Shown: positions 1 through 8,977, numbered from the stretch's first letter. The stretch is 64,000 nt of DNA from Capsulimonas corticalis (GCF_003574315.2 NZ_AP025739.1:6882001-6946000), one strand, 5' to 3'. Numbers and translations are program-made. The notes: generated by a model from the letters alone, not told the origin.

Positions 1-2
1 GC

Positions 3-425
3 GCTCTGCCGCGCGAAAACACCGACTACGGCCGCTCCATTCCCGCCGCCAGCGACGATCCCATGGAGCGCGCCGCCGCCAAGATCGCGGCCGCCCGAAA
101 CGCCGCCGCCGCCCGGCGCGAGATCACGCCGGAGCGCTACAACTTCAGCACGCCGTCCGAGGACGAAACGCCGGCGGCACCCAAAACGGCAAGCCTGGTC
201 GAGAACGCCTACAAAATCATCGGCGTTCCCTTAGGCTCCGCCTTCCCCACCGTGGAAAAGGCGGTCGTCAAACTGCGCGAACGCTGCGCGCCGGACAAGT
301 TCCCGGCGGGCTCGCCGGAGCAGGCGGAAGCGCGGCGCATCCTCTCCCGCATTGAGGACGCCTATCGGATTCTGCAGGATGCGCTCGGCGTACAGCAGGG
401 TCGTTTCGACCGCTTAGAATTGTGA
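3..425 (+). CDS. J-domain-like protein, C-terminal part (5' end outside window)
   Basis: The reading frame is open from the first bases of the window, so the gene starts to the left; an internal ATG at 63 exists but nothing marks it as the true start. The visible 140 residues begin with an Ala/Arg-rich linker and end with a helical segment (YKIIGVPLGS, then a CAPDKFP loop, then EDAYRILQDAL). That layout is typical of a DnaJ J-domain, with APD in place of HPD, so stimulation of a DnaK partner is doubtful. It is followed 13 bases later by a membrane protein on the same strand, probably co-transcribed. Family assignment is inferred from pattern only. Confidence 0.6.
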   Translation, partial: ALPRENTDYGRSIPAASDDPMERAAAKIAAARNAAAARREITPERYNFSTPSEDETPAAPKTASLVENAYKIIGVPLGSAFPTVEKAVVKLRERCAPDKFPAGSPEQAEARRILSRIEDAYRILQDALGVQQGRFDRLEL

Positions 426-438
426 CGGCGGTATCGCC

Positions 439-1032
439 ATGCTGCTGCAAGAAATCCCCGGCGCGATCGAGCGTCCCGCCGGCTGCAATATCCAGGTAAC
501 GCAGGAGCGGGACGCCGCCGAGATCACGATTCCGCCACGCCGAGCGACATGGATCGATAAGATCCCGACCACCCTGTACGTCTTCTCCCTCTTCACGTTT
601 TTCTACGTCGGTCTGGTCTTTTTCATCTCCAAGCGCCTGATCATCGGCCCGGAGCTGAACATGGACCACGGCCACATCTCCCGATACCTCAACCATTACA
701 TCTACTGGTTGCTCCCCGTCTGGCTCGCCTTCGAAGCCATTGGCTGGGGCACTGTGTACCTGGTCATGCGCCCGTTCTTCACCACCGAAACCCTGCGCAT
801 CAGCCGCGAAGGCGTCGCCATCACCCGCGCCGTCCCCTTCTCCCGCAAGCGCAGCCTCCTGCTGCGAGAAAACCTGCGCGGATTTCTCCTGCGCCGCGAC
901 CCGCAAGGCATGTGGGGCAGCACACTCGCGCTGCGCTCCGTAGGCGAGGAAATCGAAATCGGAGAATTTACCGGCGAAGCCGAACGCGAATGGCTGGCGT
1001 CCGTAGGAAACGCACTGCTGGGACGGTATTAA
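439..1032 (+). CDS. Two-span membrane protein of unknown function (PH-like tail)
   Basis: 197 residues. After a soluble N-terminus of about 50 residues there are two hydrophobic helices (around 47-66 and 90-112), followed by a charged cytoplasmic tail of about 80 residues rich in beta-strand patterns (ETLRISREGVAITRAV, LALRSVGEEIEIGEF). This resembles bacterial PH-like membrane proteins, but no diagnostic motif is present. It sits 13 bases after the J-domain-like gene and is followed at once by a large inverted repeat. Function unknown. Confidence 0.65.
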   Translation: MLLQEIPGAIERPAGCNIQVTQERDAAEITIPPRRATWIDKIPTTLYVFSLFTFFYVGLVFFISKRLIIGPELNMDHGHISRYLNHYIYWLLPVWLAFEAIGWGTVYLVMRPFFTTETLRISREGVAITRAVPFSRKRSLLLRENLRGFLLRRDPQGMWGSTLALRSVGEEIEIGEFTGEAEREWLASVGNALLGRY

Positions 1033-1035
1033 GAG

Positions 1036-1180
1036 CGGCCCTCACCCCCGGCCCCCTCTCCCAATTCTGGGAGAAGGGGAGTCAGAGTTTTGAGTTTTAA
1101 GATCTCAAATATAAAATCCTAACTCTTATTCCGACTCCCCCTCTCCCAGAATTGGGAGAGGGGGCCGGGGGTGAGGGCCG
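1036..1180. repeat. Long imperfect inverted repeat (~48-bp arms)
   Basis: Arms 1036-1083 and 1131-1180 are reverse complements with about one mismatch, around a 47-base AT-rich loop. Each arm carries GGCCCTCACCCCCGGCCCCC followed by the small palindrome CCCAATTCTGGG. It separates the convergent genes ending at 1032 and 1186, so it could end transcription from both sides. A half-copy of the motif (GGGGGTGAGGGCC) occurs at 10439-10451. This GC-rich repeat class is widespread between genes of high-GC bacteria. Confidence 0.85.
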
Positions 1181-1185
1181 CAGTT

Positions 1186-2232
1186 CTACGCCCCAATCAG
1201 CGCGCCGAGTTTTTTGAGCTGGTCAGGCGATCCGATCGCGATCAGAACGTCTCCGGGGCCGAGGACGAGGCTATCGGCGGGGTTGGGCAGAAAATGGCCG
1301 CCTTTGCCGACGCGGCGGACGGCGACGACGAGGGCGCCGCTGCGGTCGTGCAGGCGGCTTTCGCCGAAGGTCTTGTGGGCGAATTCACTTTCGGAGAGGA
1401 CGACGAACTCCCGAACCTGAAATTTGTCGTGGTCGGCGTCGGTCATCGCGGTGATGAAGTCCGTGACGGCGGGGTTGATCGCGGTAATGCCCATCCAGCG
1501 GCCGCCGAGGATGTGCGGGGAGACGACTTTGCTGGCGCCGGCGCGATAGAGCTTGGCTTCGTTGGAGGAGCTGTCGGCGCGGGCGACGATGTAGAGATCG
1601 GGACGCAGGCCCCGGGCGCTCAAAACAATAAATGTGTTGACGGCGTCGGTGGGCGTTACGGCGATCAGCGCGGCGGCGCGGTCGATCCCCGCGCGCTTGA
1701 GCGTTTCGTCGTCCGCGGCGTCGCCTTCGATGAAGGGGACCGAATTCTCGCGCAGCATCTCCACGCGGCCGGGATCGCGCTCCATCACCAGATGCGGAAC
1801 GTTGTTCTGTGAGTAGTTGAGGGAGATTTCCTGGCCGATGCGGCCGTAGCCGCAAATGATGTAATGGTTGTTGAGGCTGTCGACCACGCGCTTCATCCGC
1901 CTTTGTGTGAGGATAGCCAGCGATTGCTCGCTGACGAAAACTTCAATCACCGTGGAGAAGACCCAGGCGGCGGTGCCGAGACCAACGACGATCAGGAAAA
2001 TCGTAAAGATTTCGCCGGCGATGTCCAATGGACGCACCGTGCCGTACCCCACGCTGCTCAGCGTGATCACGGTCATGTACACGGCGTCCAGAAACCCGTA
2101 GTGCTCGATTCCCATGTACCCCGCCGTGCCGAACGCACCGAGGAGCGCGCCGACAAAGAGCGCCAGGCGCAGACGCACGAACGGGTTGCGGAGCATGTCC
2201 GTCAGTTTGGGATAAAGGTTGTTTCGCTTCAA
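1186..2232 (-). CDS. Potassium channel with RCK (TrkA-N/TrkA-C) domain
   Basis: 348 residues. Order: TM1 (about 20-42), pore helix with selectivity filter SSVGYGT (about 60), TM2 (about 72-94), then a RCK/TrkA-N Rossmann domain starting ICGYGRIGQ (about 125) and a TrkA-C-like ligand domain at about 260-348. This is the Kch/MthK two-TM plan: potassium flux across the inner membrane gated by a cytoplasmic nucleotide- or ion-binding ring. Its ATG overlaps the stop of the upstream GH65-type gene (ATGA, 2229-2232), so translation is coupled although the functions look unrelated. Confidence 0.9.
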   Translation of the reverse strand: MKRNNLYPKLTDMLRNPFVRLRLALFVGALLGAFGTAGYMGIEHYGFLDAVYMTVITLSSVGYGTVRPLDIAGEIFTIFLIVVGLGTAAWVFSTVIEVFVSEQSLAILTQRRMKRVVDSLNNHYIICGYGRIGQEISLNYSQNNVPHLVMERDPGRVEMLRENSVPFIEGDAADDETLKRAGIDRAAALIAVTPTDAVNTFIVLSARGLRPDLYIVARADSSSNEAKLYRAGASKVVSPHILGGRWMGITAINPAVTDFITAMTDADHDKFQVREFVVLSESEFAHKTFGESRLHDRSGALVVAVRRVGKGGHFLPNPADSLVLGPGDVLIAIGSPDQLKKLGALIGA

Positions 2233-3926
2233 GTGTTCCGGCGGGTGACCGACGCCTCGTTTTTGCTGTTGATATCAATATCCAGCATCTGGCCGTGGAA
2301 CCGAACGCCCTTGATAGTCAAGTGCGTCCAGCCCGGAGGCAGATGCGGATTTGCGCAAAGCGAGACGTCGTTGTCACCCGCCAATCGTATCCCAGGGCCG
2401 CCCTGGCCCTTTGTCCGAACCTGCAAGCCGGCGAAACCGTAGAGAACCGCCTGCAGCGATCCTCCCATGCCGGTATGGAAGTAGACATTGTTCGTGGTGC
2501 GTTTTTCAGAGAAAGCGTTCCACGGCCCGCGCATGAACGGGCGATACGATTCTCGGAAATACTCCAGGGCTTCGGAGCCCCGGTCCAGCTCGGACGCGAC
2601 GATGCTGTGGATGCAGGAGGTCATCGCCGGGCCGGTCTTGATGGTGTGCGTGGCGTAGAAATCGAGCATCTTGCCGGTCGTGGCGGCGTCAAACTTTTCA
2701 TTCAGCGGATGCACCAGCAGCAGCGTATCGGCCTGCTTGGCGGAGAAACGGTCCGTGATGTCGCCCGCATGCTCCGCCGGAATACCCCGGTCCGCGTCCG
2801 ACAGCGTGATCAGCGCGTCGGCGATATCCGCCCATTTCGGGTCGGCGCTCAGGCCCAGCGCCCCGGCGGCGGCCGTCGCGGCGTTGAGATTGTAGCGCGC
2901 GGCCCCGTTGGTGTAAGCATCGTCATCCACCACTCCCGCCGTTTCATCCGGCGGCATCACCTGGCGAATGTGATAGCTGCCGTCTCCGTCCTTGGTCACG
3001 CGCGACGCCCAATACTGCGCGGTCGCCTGCAAGATCGGCCAGCCTTCTTCGCGCAGATAGTTCTTATCTCCGGTCCAAAGATAGTACTGCCATGCGGCGT
3101 ACGCCACATCGGCGGTAATATGCCGCTCGTGTGAAAACTCCTCCGGCGCCACTTCCTCTCCGCTCACCGCGCTTTCCCACGGATACTCCGCGCCCGCGAA
3201 CTTGTGATGCGCGGCGTTCTTGCGCGCCTGCTCTAAACGCGCGAAGCGGTAGTTGATCACCGACTTCGCCAGGTCCGGATGCTGCGCGATCAGCGCGGGG
3301 AACATCCAGATCTCCGCGTCCCAGAAGATATGCCCTTGATAGACACTGCTGGACAATCCCATCGGGGGTATGGAATGGTCGCTGCCTGGGTACGTTGAGG
3401 AGAGCAGATAAAACAGGTTCGAATGGACGACCTGCTGCGCCTCCGGGTCTCCGTCAATCGCGATGTCCGACTGGTCCCATACGCCGGCCCAGTCGCGCGG
3501 CTGAAAGCCGGGCAAAGACAGCGTCACGGCCCCGGACGGCGTCTGCGTCGTCAGCGCGCCCGTGCGCAGATTGAGCGTCTGCACAAACGATCCCGCCTGG
3601 CCCTGCGCGGCGGCTTCCTTCTCCGGCGCGCCGCCCTGCAGGGCATTGTTGACGTAGCCGCCGGCGACGAACTTCTGGTTCGGCTTGCCGCCGCTGTCCA
3701 CCAGGTAAGCCTTGCGTCCATCGGACAGATACAGTGGGGCGACGCCGGATCCGCCGGGCGATTTCAGGATCCAGGGATCGTATGTCCCACGGTTCAAAAA
3801 CTGCTGATTGGCGGCTTCCGCAGCGGACGGCGGAGGGGAATTCCCCGGCGCCGGCGAACTAGCGTCATGACAGCCGCCCGCGAGAAGCGCGGCGGCGACG
3901 GCGAAAACAATCGGACGATACTCCAT
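2229..3926 (-). CDS. GH65-type (acid trehalase/ATHL1-like) glycoside hydrolase lipoprotein
   Basis: 565 residues from the ATG at 3926; a longer frame starts at 3965. The chosen start gives a clean lipoprotein signal (MEYRPIVFAVAAALLAGGC), so the enzyme is probably anchored outside the inner membrane. The middle has the (alpha/alpha)6-barrel signature of clan GH-L: GHIFWDAEIWMFP, then MPPDETAG...DAYTNGAARYN. The Glu of PPDE matches the general acid of GH65. Such enzymes act on alpha-glucosides such as trehalose, kojibiose or glucosyl-galactose; the substrate cannot be told from sequence. It is shorter than usual GH65 proteins (700 or more), mainly at the N-terminal beta-sandwich. Confidence 0.8.
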   Translation of the reverse strand: MEYRPIVFAVAAALLAGGCHDASSPAPGNSPPPSAAEAANQQFLNRGTYDPWILKSPGGSGVAPLYLSDGRKAYLVDSGGKPNQKFVAGGYVNNALQGGAPEKEAAAQGQAGSFVQTLNLRTGALTTQTPSGAVTLSLPGFQPRDWAGVWDQSDIAIDGDPEAQQVVHSNLFYLLSSTYPGSDHSIPPMGLSSSVYQGHIFWDAEIWMFPALIAQHPDLAKSVINYRFARLEQARKNAAHHKFAGAEYPWESAVSGEEVAPEEFSHERHITADVAYAAWQYYLWTGDKNYLREEGWPILQATAQYWASRVTKDGDGSYHIRQVMPPDETAGVVDDDAYTNGAARYNLNAATAAAGALGLSADPKWADIADALITLSDADRGIPAEHAGDITDRFSAKQADTLLLVHPLNEKFDAATTGKMLDFYATHTIKTGPAMTSCIHSIVASELDRGSEALEYFRESYRPFMRGPWNAFSEKRTTNNVYFHTGMGGSLQAVLYGFAGLQVRTKGQGGPGIRLAGDNDVSLCANPHLPPGWTHLTIKGVRFHGQMLDIDINSKNEASVTRRNT

Positions 3927-3995
3927 GGGAGTAAAATACGCGGCCAGCAGGCAAGACTCCTGCATCAGTTGACCGCCGGCAATGAGGGATCAGCA

Positions 3996-5009
3996 ATGAG
4001 CGACAAACGAAAAGTGCGCTGGGGCGTGATCGGTACGACATCGCGCGTGGCTCGGGAATCGGCGATCCCGGCATTGATGCGCAGCGAGCATGCGGAGCTC
4101 GTCGCGGTGGCCTCGCGCGACGCCGGCCATGCGGCGGAAGTGGCGGCCGGCGTCGGTCCAGACTGCAAGGCGTACGCGAACTACGACGCCTTGATCGCCG
4201 ACGACCGCATCGACGCCATTTACATCCCTCTGCCGAACAGCCTGCACGTCGGCTGGGCCGTCGAAGCGATGAACCACGGCAAGAATGTCCTGTGCGAGCA
4301 GCCGCTGACGGTCACCGGCGCGGAAGCCGAAGAAATGCGGGAGACCGCGCAGGACAACGGCGTTTTGATCAGCGAAAGCTTCAGCTACTGGTATCATCCG
4401 CTGCAGCGGGAAGTCGCGAAGGCGGTGCAGAGCGGCGCGATCGGAGCCATCAAACTCGTCCGCGTCTCCGTATCCTTCCTGCAAAGCGAGTGGAACGACT
4501 ATCGCCGCAGCCGCACGCTCGGCGGCGGCGCGCTGCTGGACTGCGGCGCCCACGGCGTCCACATCGCGCGCCAGGTCTGGGGCTCCGAGCCGCTCGCCGC
4601 CAGCGCCAGCGCGGTCGTCGATCCCAATCTGGGAATCGACACCACCACGACCGCGCTGCTGGAGTTCGCGGGCGGCGCCACCACTCTGCTGGACAGCTCC
4701 TTCACGCTTTACAGCCGTTCGACCTACGAGATCGTCGGCAGCGAGGGCGCCATCTGCGTGCCGAAGTTTCTTCTCGGCGCCGAGGAAACGTGCGTCTGGA
4801 CATTGACGCGCCCCGACGAAACGTGGGAAACACACTCAGTCGCCGCCACGGACACCTACGAGATCGAGATCGACTGCTTTTCGCGCAAGCTTCTTGGCGA
4901 GGACACGCCGATCCTTCCCATCGAAAACTCCCTCGCCAACGCCCGCGTCGTCGACGCCATCGCGCAAAGCGCACGCACAGGTCTGCGAATCAAGATTGGG
5001 GAAGCATAA
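3996..5009 (+). CDS. Gfo/Idh/MocA family NAD(P)-dependent oxidoreductase
   Basis: 337 residues from the ATG at 3996, preceded by GAGGGA nine bases upstream. The N-terminus is a Rossmann fold (VRWGVIGTTSRVA) and DAIYIPLPNSLHVGWAVEAM matches the family's nucleotide-binding domain. The usual EKP is EQP here (CEQPLTVTG), a rare change at the catalytic-lysine position. The C-terminal sheet domain begins near SFSYWYHP. Members oxidise or reduce sugars, inositols and related compounds. A GH16 gene starts one base after its stop, and the divergent GH65 gene starts 69 bases upstream, suggesting a carbohydrate-use locus. Confidence 0.87.
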   Translation: MSDKRKVRWGVIGTTSRVARESAIPALMRSEHAELVAVASRDAGHAAEVAAGVGPDCKAYANYDALIADDRIDAIYIPLPNSLHVGWAVEAMNHGKNVLCEQPLTVTGAEAEEMRETAQDNGVLISESFSYWYHPLQREVAKAVQSGAIGAIKLVRVSVSFLQSEWNDYRRSRTLGGGALLDCGAHGVHIARQVWGSEPLAASASAVVDPNLGIDTTTTALLEFAGGATTLLDSSFTLYSRSTYEIVGSEGAICVPKFLLGAEETCVWTLTRPDETWETHSVAATDTYEIEIDCFSRKLLGEDTPILPIENSLANARVVDAIAQSARTGLRIKIGEA

Positions 5010-5010
5010 A

Positions 5011-5874
5011 TTGCGCACAAAACGTCCGACAGCATTGACGCTTTTCCAAGTGGGCGTCGCCACCGTCCTGCTCTTTTCCACATCCCATGGCGTTTCGGCG
5101 AAGCCCAAGCGCGTCAAGGAGCCAGCGCCCATCGCGGGGCAGCGCTACCATCTCGTCAAGAACTGGGATTTTGGGAGCGCGATCACCAATCGAGCGCAGC
5201 TGGACGCCGAGTTCTTCACCCGTTTTATCTACAACGACGGCAAACTCGATACGCTGAACGACGAATGGGAGAGATATCGCGACAATAACAACCACGTCTT
5301 CGCCGATGGAGAATTAAAACTCACCGCGCGCGCGGTGGATGGCTTGAAGTCCGGCGGGATCGAGAGCGGCATGCTGCGCTCCAAGTGGACTGGGAAATAC
5401 GGCTATTACGAATGCTGCATGAAGGTCCCGAAAGGCCGGGGCATGTGGCCGGCCTTCTGGATCAACCCGCAGGTCGGCTGGCCACCCGAAATCGACGTCC
5501 TGGAGATCGTGGACAACGGCCGCGACTCTACAACGAACTCATTCCATTACGTCCACGGCAAGAACAAAGACAACGCCGACCTGGAAACGAAACTCGACAA
5601 ATGGGGAACCTACCGCCCCGGCTTCGACTACTCCGACGACTTCCACACCTTCGCCGTCCTCTGGACCCCCGACATGGTGGACCACTACGTCGACGGCGTC
5701 CGCGTCGCCCATCGCCGCTTCTCCTGGACCCACGACGACGGATCCGACGGCGGCCCCGCCCACGTCCTCCTCAACCTCGCCGTCGGCGGCTCCTGGCCCG
5801 GCCCGCCGCAAAGCGCGGACGAATTTCCGGCGGAGCTGGCGGTGAAGTATATTCGGGTATGGCAGGCCGACTAG
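5011..5874 (+). CDS. Secreted GH16 endo-glucanase/galactanase-type hydrolase
   Basis: 287 residues from the TTG at 5011, one base after the preceding stop and just behind GGGGAA. This start gives a standard signal peptide (RTKRPTALTLF, hydrophobic core, cleavage near GVSA). The catalytic strand reads PPEIDVLEIVDN, the EIDxxE motif of GH16 with both nucleophile and acid/base Glu. The jelly-roll strands around WPAFWINP and AVLWTPDMVDHYVDG are typical. The enzyme should cleave beta-1,3/1,4-glucans or galactans outside the cell; which one cannot be told. The pairing with an MocA-type oxidoreductase supports a role in polysaccharide use. Confidence 0.88.
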   Translation: MRTKRPTALTLFQVGVATVLLFSTSHGVSAKPKRVKEPAPIAGQRYHLVKNWDFGSAITNRAQLDAEFFTRFIYNDGKLDTLNDEWERYRDNNNHVFADGELKLTARAVDGLKSGGIESGMLRSKWTGKYGYYECCMKVPKGRGMWPAFWINPQVGWPPEIDVLEIVDNGRDSTTNSFHYVHGKNKDNADLETKLDKWGTYRPGFDYSDDFHTFAVLWTPDMVDHYVDGVRVAHRRFSWTHDDGSDGGPAHVLLNLAVGGSWPGPPQSADEFPAELAVKYIRVWQAD

Positions 5875-5886
5875 GGTTTTTAGAAA

Positions 5887-6429
5887 TCAGACAACGGCCG
5901 GGGCCTGTTCGATTGCGGCGAGGAGGGTTTCGGCGTCCCAGTAATCATCGTGGCGACGGCCGTTGATGAAGAATGTCGGTGTGCTGCGCACGCCGTCTTC
6001 TACTCCGAAATGCACGTATTCCCGCACGCGCTCGGCGTAGACCCCATCGGTCATATCGCGCACGAACCGATCTTCGTCGAGTTTGAGCACATGAGGATAA
6101 AGCAGCGGCATCCGCAGAAGATCGGCTTCGGCAAGCGATGCTTCAGGAGCCAGCAGCAGTCGATGGATGTCCCAGAAACGTCCCTGCGCGCCTGCCGCCA
6201 GCGCCGCCTCGGCGGCCCGCATTCCGGGCGAATTTCGCGTTTCACGCGGAAACGGCCGATACACAAAGCGCAGCCGATCTCCCAGCTGACGCTCGATGCC
6301 CTCGATAATCGCATACGCCTGACGGCAGTGGGGGCAATCGTAGTCGCCGTACTCCACGAGAGTCACCGCAGCGTCCTGCGGGCCTCGGCTAAAGTCCTGA
6401 TCCGTTACCGGCGCGCTCAGCTGTGCCAT
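5887..6429 (-). CDS. DsbA-family thioredoxin-fold oxidoreductase (CPHC)
   Basis: 180 residues, no signal peptide, so probably cytoplasmic. The active site is GDYDCPHCRQAY at about residue 30 and the cis-proline loop is RSTPTFFINGR near 155, with an alpha-helical insert between, as in DsbA/FrnE-like proteins. It probably acts as a thiol-disulfide oxidoreductase or isomerase. It is convergent with the GH16 gene and stands alone transcriptionally. Confidence 0.87.
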   Translation of the reverse strand: MAQLSAPVTDQDFSRGPQDAAVTLVEYGDYDCPHCRQAYAIIEGIERQLGDRLRFVYRPFPRETRNSPGMRAAEAALAAGAQGRFWDIHRLLLAPEASLAEADLLRMPLLYPHVLKLDEDRFVRDMTDGVYAERVREYVHFGVEDGVRSTPTFFINGRRHDDYWDAETLLAAIEQAPAVV

Positions 6430-6583
6430 CCAAATTCTCCTATTTCACTGTCCAAAGGCCATGCAAAGAGGACAATATCACTTCCGCAAACGATCAAGTT
6501 CCTAATCTACCCACGTTTTGACGCTTTGATTGTCTAAAATAAGAAACGCCTCAGAATTCCACCCTCAGGATCTCAAGAGCAAA

Positions 6584-7198
6584 TCAGTGCGCATCGTTCG
6601 GCGCTCGCTTGCCAAACGCTTCCCAATACCGTCCGCCAAGTTCCTGAAATTGATCGAGATCGTAATCGCCGCCATTCGTATCGGAAAATTGCACGGTGTT
6701 GGCGCGAATGAAAAGACGATAGAATGCTTCTCGATAGGCTTTTTCATCCCACAGCATCCCATCCAACTTCATGGCGACTTGATCGGAGTCCCGCGCCAAC
6801 TCCACATTGTAAATATCGATGGACTCTTCGTAAATGCGCAGTTGCTCCTCTAGGGCGCCCCAATCGACGGACTGCTCCCGCCACTTAGGATCGTACTTCT
6901 GGCGCAGTTGACGCGCTTCTTCTTTTGTCGCTATTGCTGGAATAATCGGTTCGGCAGGAAAGGGAAACGAGGAAATGGCCCGAACAGAGGATACGCCTTC
7001 GAATCGCAGGATGAACCGCGTACCACCTGGAAGCTGATGAAAACGAGCGACATATTCGACAAGAAACGTCAGCGTGATAGATCCCGCAGCCAGATCGGAG
7101 ACAATGCTTTCCAGATGCCCATCATGCAGAGTCACCCACAGAGACTCGGACGATATTCCTTCAGGGAGAGAAGTCCAATCCGCAGCAATATTTTCCAA
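6584..7198 (-). CDS. Hypothetical protein
   Basis: 204 residues, acidic, soluble, no signal peptide or clear motif. The N-terminal half is beta-rich (SLWVTLHDGHLESIVSD, GTRFILRFEGV); the C-terminal half is helical with many charged residues (EEARQLRQKYDPKWREQ). It lies one base downstream of metF on the same strand, so it may be read from the metF transcript. I do not recognise the family. Confidence 0.6.
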   Translation of the reverse strand: MENIAADWTSLPEGISSESLWVTLHDGHLESIVSDLAAGSITLTFLVEYVARFHQLPGGTRFILRFEGVSSVRAISSFPFPAEPIIPAIATKEEARQLRQKYDPKWREQSVDWGALEEQLRIYEESIDIYNVELARDSDQVAMKLDGMLWDEKAYREAFYRLFIRANTVQFSDTNGGDYDLDQFQELGGRYWEAFGKRAPNDAH

Positions 7199-7199
7199 G

Positions 7200-8102
7200 C
7201 TACTTCCCCGGCGCCGCCTTGGGCAAATGCCCAGACGCGCGCAGCGCCTGCGTGACTTTGACCGAGGAGACGGATTTGTTGAGTGTGTAGAGATGCACGC
7301 CGGCGACGCCGTTGTCGATTAAGTCGCGGCATTGGGCGGCGGCGTATTCGACGCCGCGCGGGACGATCTCTTCGTCGGAGCCTTGTCCGAGGAAATCCGT
7401 GAGCTTGGCGGGAATCTGGGAGCCGCCAAGTTCGGAGAAGCGCGGGAGCTGGCTGAGCGAGGTCACGGGCATGATCCCGGCGATCAGCGGCAGCGTGACG
7501 CCGGCGGCGTGGGCGCGGTCGCGGAACTGATAGAATGTGTCGTTGTCGAAAAAGAGCTGGGAAACGGCGAAGTCCGCGCCGACATCCTGCTTGGCCTTCA
7601 GGATCTCAATGTCCAGATCCATGGTGCTCGACTCCGGGTGCTTCTCGGGGTAGAACGCGCATCCGATGTGAAAATTGAAGTCCCGGTGGATGAAGTCGAC
7701 CAGATCGCAGCCGCGTCCGAAGCCTTCGGGGTGCGCCACAAACGCCGGATCATTCTTGGGCCGGTCGCCGCGCAGCGCCAGCACGGTCTTCACGCCGGCC
7801 GCCTCCAGCTGTTCGAGAATACCGCGCAATTCGCCTTGAGAATGGCCGACGCACGTCAGATGCGCCACCGTCTCGATCCCCAGCTCGCTTTGAATACGCC
7901 CGACCAGCTCCACCGTTTTCTGACGCGTGGAGCCGCCCGCGCCATAGGTCACGGACACAAAGTCCGGCGCCTGGCGGGCGATCGCGCCAAGCGACGAATA
8001 CAGCGTCCCCCACCCGCCCGAATTCTTGGGCGGGAAAAACTCATAGGACAGTGTCGGCGTCTTCGCCTTTAATTTCTCGATAAACGGCATCGTATCACTC
8101 AA
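7200..8102 (-). CDS. metF: 5,10-methylenetetrahydrofolate reductase
   Basis: 300 residues, the normal length of bacterial MetF. It begins with LSYEFFPPK, the family hallmark with the catalytic Glu, and has VSVTYGAGGSTR, HLTCVGHS and LALRGDRP of the FAD-binding TIM barrel. It reduces methylene-THF to methyl-THF for methionine synthesis in the cytosol. No riboswitch or S-box is visible upstream; the ~50 bases before the gene lead straight into a palindromic repeat at 8151-8300. Confidence 0.95.
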   Translation of the reverse strand: MSDTMPFIEKLKAKTPTLSYEFFPPKNSGGWGTLYSSLGAIARQAPDFVSVTYGAGGSTRQKTVELVGRIQSELGIETVAHLTCVGHSQGELRGILEQLEAAGVKTVLALRGDRPKNDPAFVAHPEGFGRGCDLVDFIHRDFNFHIGCAFYPEKHPESSTMDLDIEILKAKQDVGADFAVSQLFFDNDTFYQFRDRAHAAGVTLPLIAGIMPVTSLSQLPRFSELGGSQIPAKLTDFLGQGSDEEIVPRGVEYAAAQCRDLIDNGVAGVHLYTLNKSVSSVKVTQALRASGHLPKAAPGK

Positions 8103-8150
8103 TTTTTATTCTTCTTGCAGATCGTTCACGGCTCCGGGCGAGCCTCTCTT

Positions 8151-8300
8151 GCAAACCCACCCCGGCGCTTCGCGCCACCCCTCCCGCCGACGGGAAGGGT
8201 TATTTCAGAGTGTGTTATCGCAGGCGGCTTCGTCAGAGGCAATCTTACCAAACCTTCCCGTCGGCGGGAGGGGTGGCGCGAAGCGCCGGGGTGGGTTTGC
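8151..8300. repeat. Dispersed ~150-bp palindromic repeat, copy A
   Basis: Arms 8151-8201 and 8251-8300 are reverse complements with one length difference; each contains CCACCCCGGCGCTTCGCGCC and CCCGCCGACGGGAAGG. The ~49-base centre (ATTTCAGAGTGTGTTATCGC onward) is also conserved in copies at 10283-10429 and 30270-30418. Bases 8301-8338 add a partial extra arm of a variant type (GGCCGAAGGCCGGGGGTGGG). The copy lies between the starts of metF and the 3' end of gmhA. Confidence 0.9.
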
Positions 8301-8383
8301 CCCGGAGGGGTAGGCCGAAGGCCGGGGGTGGGTTTGCAGGAGAGAGGTGAGACGGTGCGAGTTTGCTCAGCCCCAGCCTCTCC

Positions 8384-8977
8384 TCACTCAATCCCCAGCA
8401 CAACCCGCTCGATTTTCTCGCACAGCACATGCAGCATCAACTGGTGGCACTCTTGAACGCGCATCGCCGAAGGATGTTCGCTCTGGACGATAAATTCGTA
8501 ATCGCAGAGTCCCTTCATCTTGCCGCCGGTTTTGCCGGAGAAGACAGCGGTGATGAGGCCGCGCTCCTTCGCTCTCTGGATTGCGCGCAGGACATTTTCG
8601 GAGTTGCCGCTGGTGGTGAAGCCGATCAGCACGTCGCCGGGGCGCCCGAGGGATTCGACCTGGCGCGCGAAGATCTCCTCAAAGCCGTAGTCGTTGCCGA
8701 TGCAGGTGAGTAATGTGCCGTCGATGGACAGGCACATGCCCGGCAGGGATTTACGCTCGCGGTAAAAGCGGCCGGTCAGTTCCTCGGCGAGATGCGCGGC
8801 TTCGGCGGCGGAGCCGCCGTTGCCGCAGGTGAGCATCTTGCCGCCCTGCGCGAACGACGCCAGGAGGGCGGCCGCGAGGCCGCTCAGCGCGGCTTCGTGG
8901 ACGAGGATTCCGTCCAAGTCGCGCTTCAATTGGGCGACATGGCCTTCTAAGGTTACTCCGAGAGTGGTGCTGGACAA
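8384..8977 (-). CDS. gmhA: Sedoheptulose-7-phosphate isomerase (SIS domain)
   Basis: 197 residues. The SIS fold shows the GmhA signature TCGNGGSAAEAAHLAEELTG, then GFTTSGNSENVLRAI for phosphate binding and HPSAMRVQECHQLMLHVLCE at the end. GmhA converts sedoheptulose 7-phosphate to D-glycero-manno-heptose 7-phosphate, the first step of ADP-heptose synthesis for the inner LPS core or S-layer glycans. Its start overlaps glcF by 25 bases. No other heptose gene is in the window. Confidence 0.92.
   Translation of the reverse strand: MSSTTLGVTLEGHVAQLKRDLDGILVHEAALSGLAAALLASFAQGGKMLTCGNGGSAAEAAHLAEELTGRFYRERKSLPGMCLSIDGTLLTCIGNDYGFEEIFARQVESLGRPGDVLIGFTTSGNSENVLRAIQRAKERGLITAVFSGKTGGKMKGLCDYEFIVQSEHPSAMRVQECHQLMLHVLCEKIERVVLGIE

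Noticed and set aside
8103-8150. SAM riboswitch ahead of metF
   Set aside because: The short gap between metF and the repeat has no S-box or SAM-II core features that I can see.
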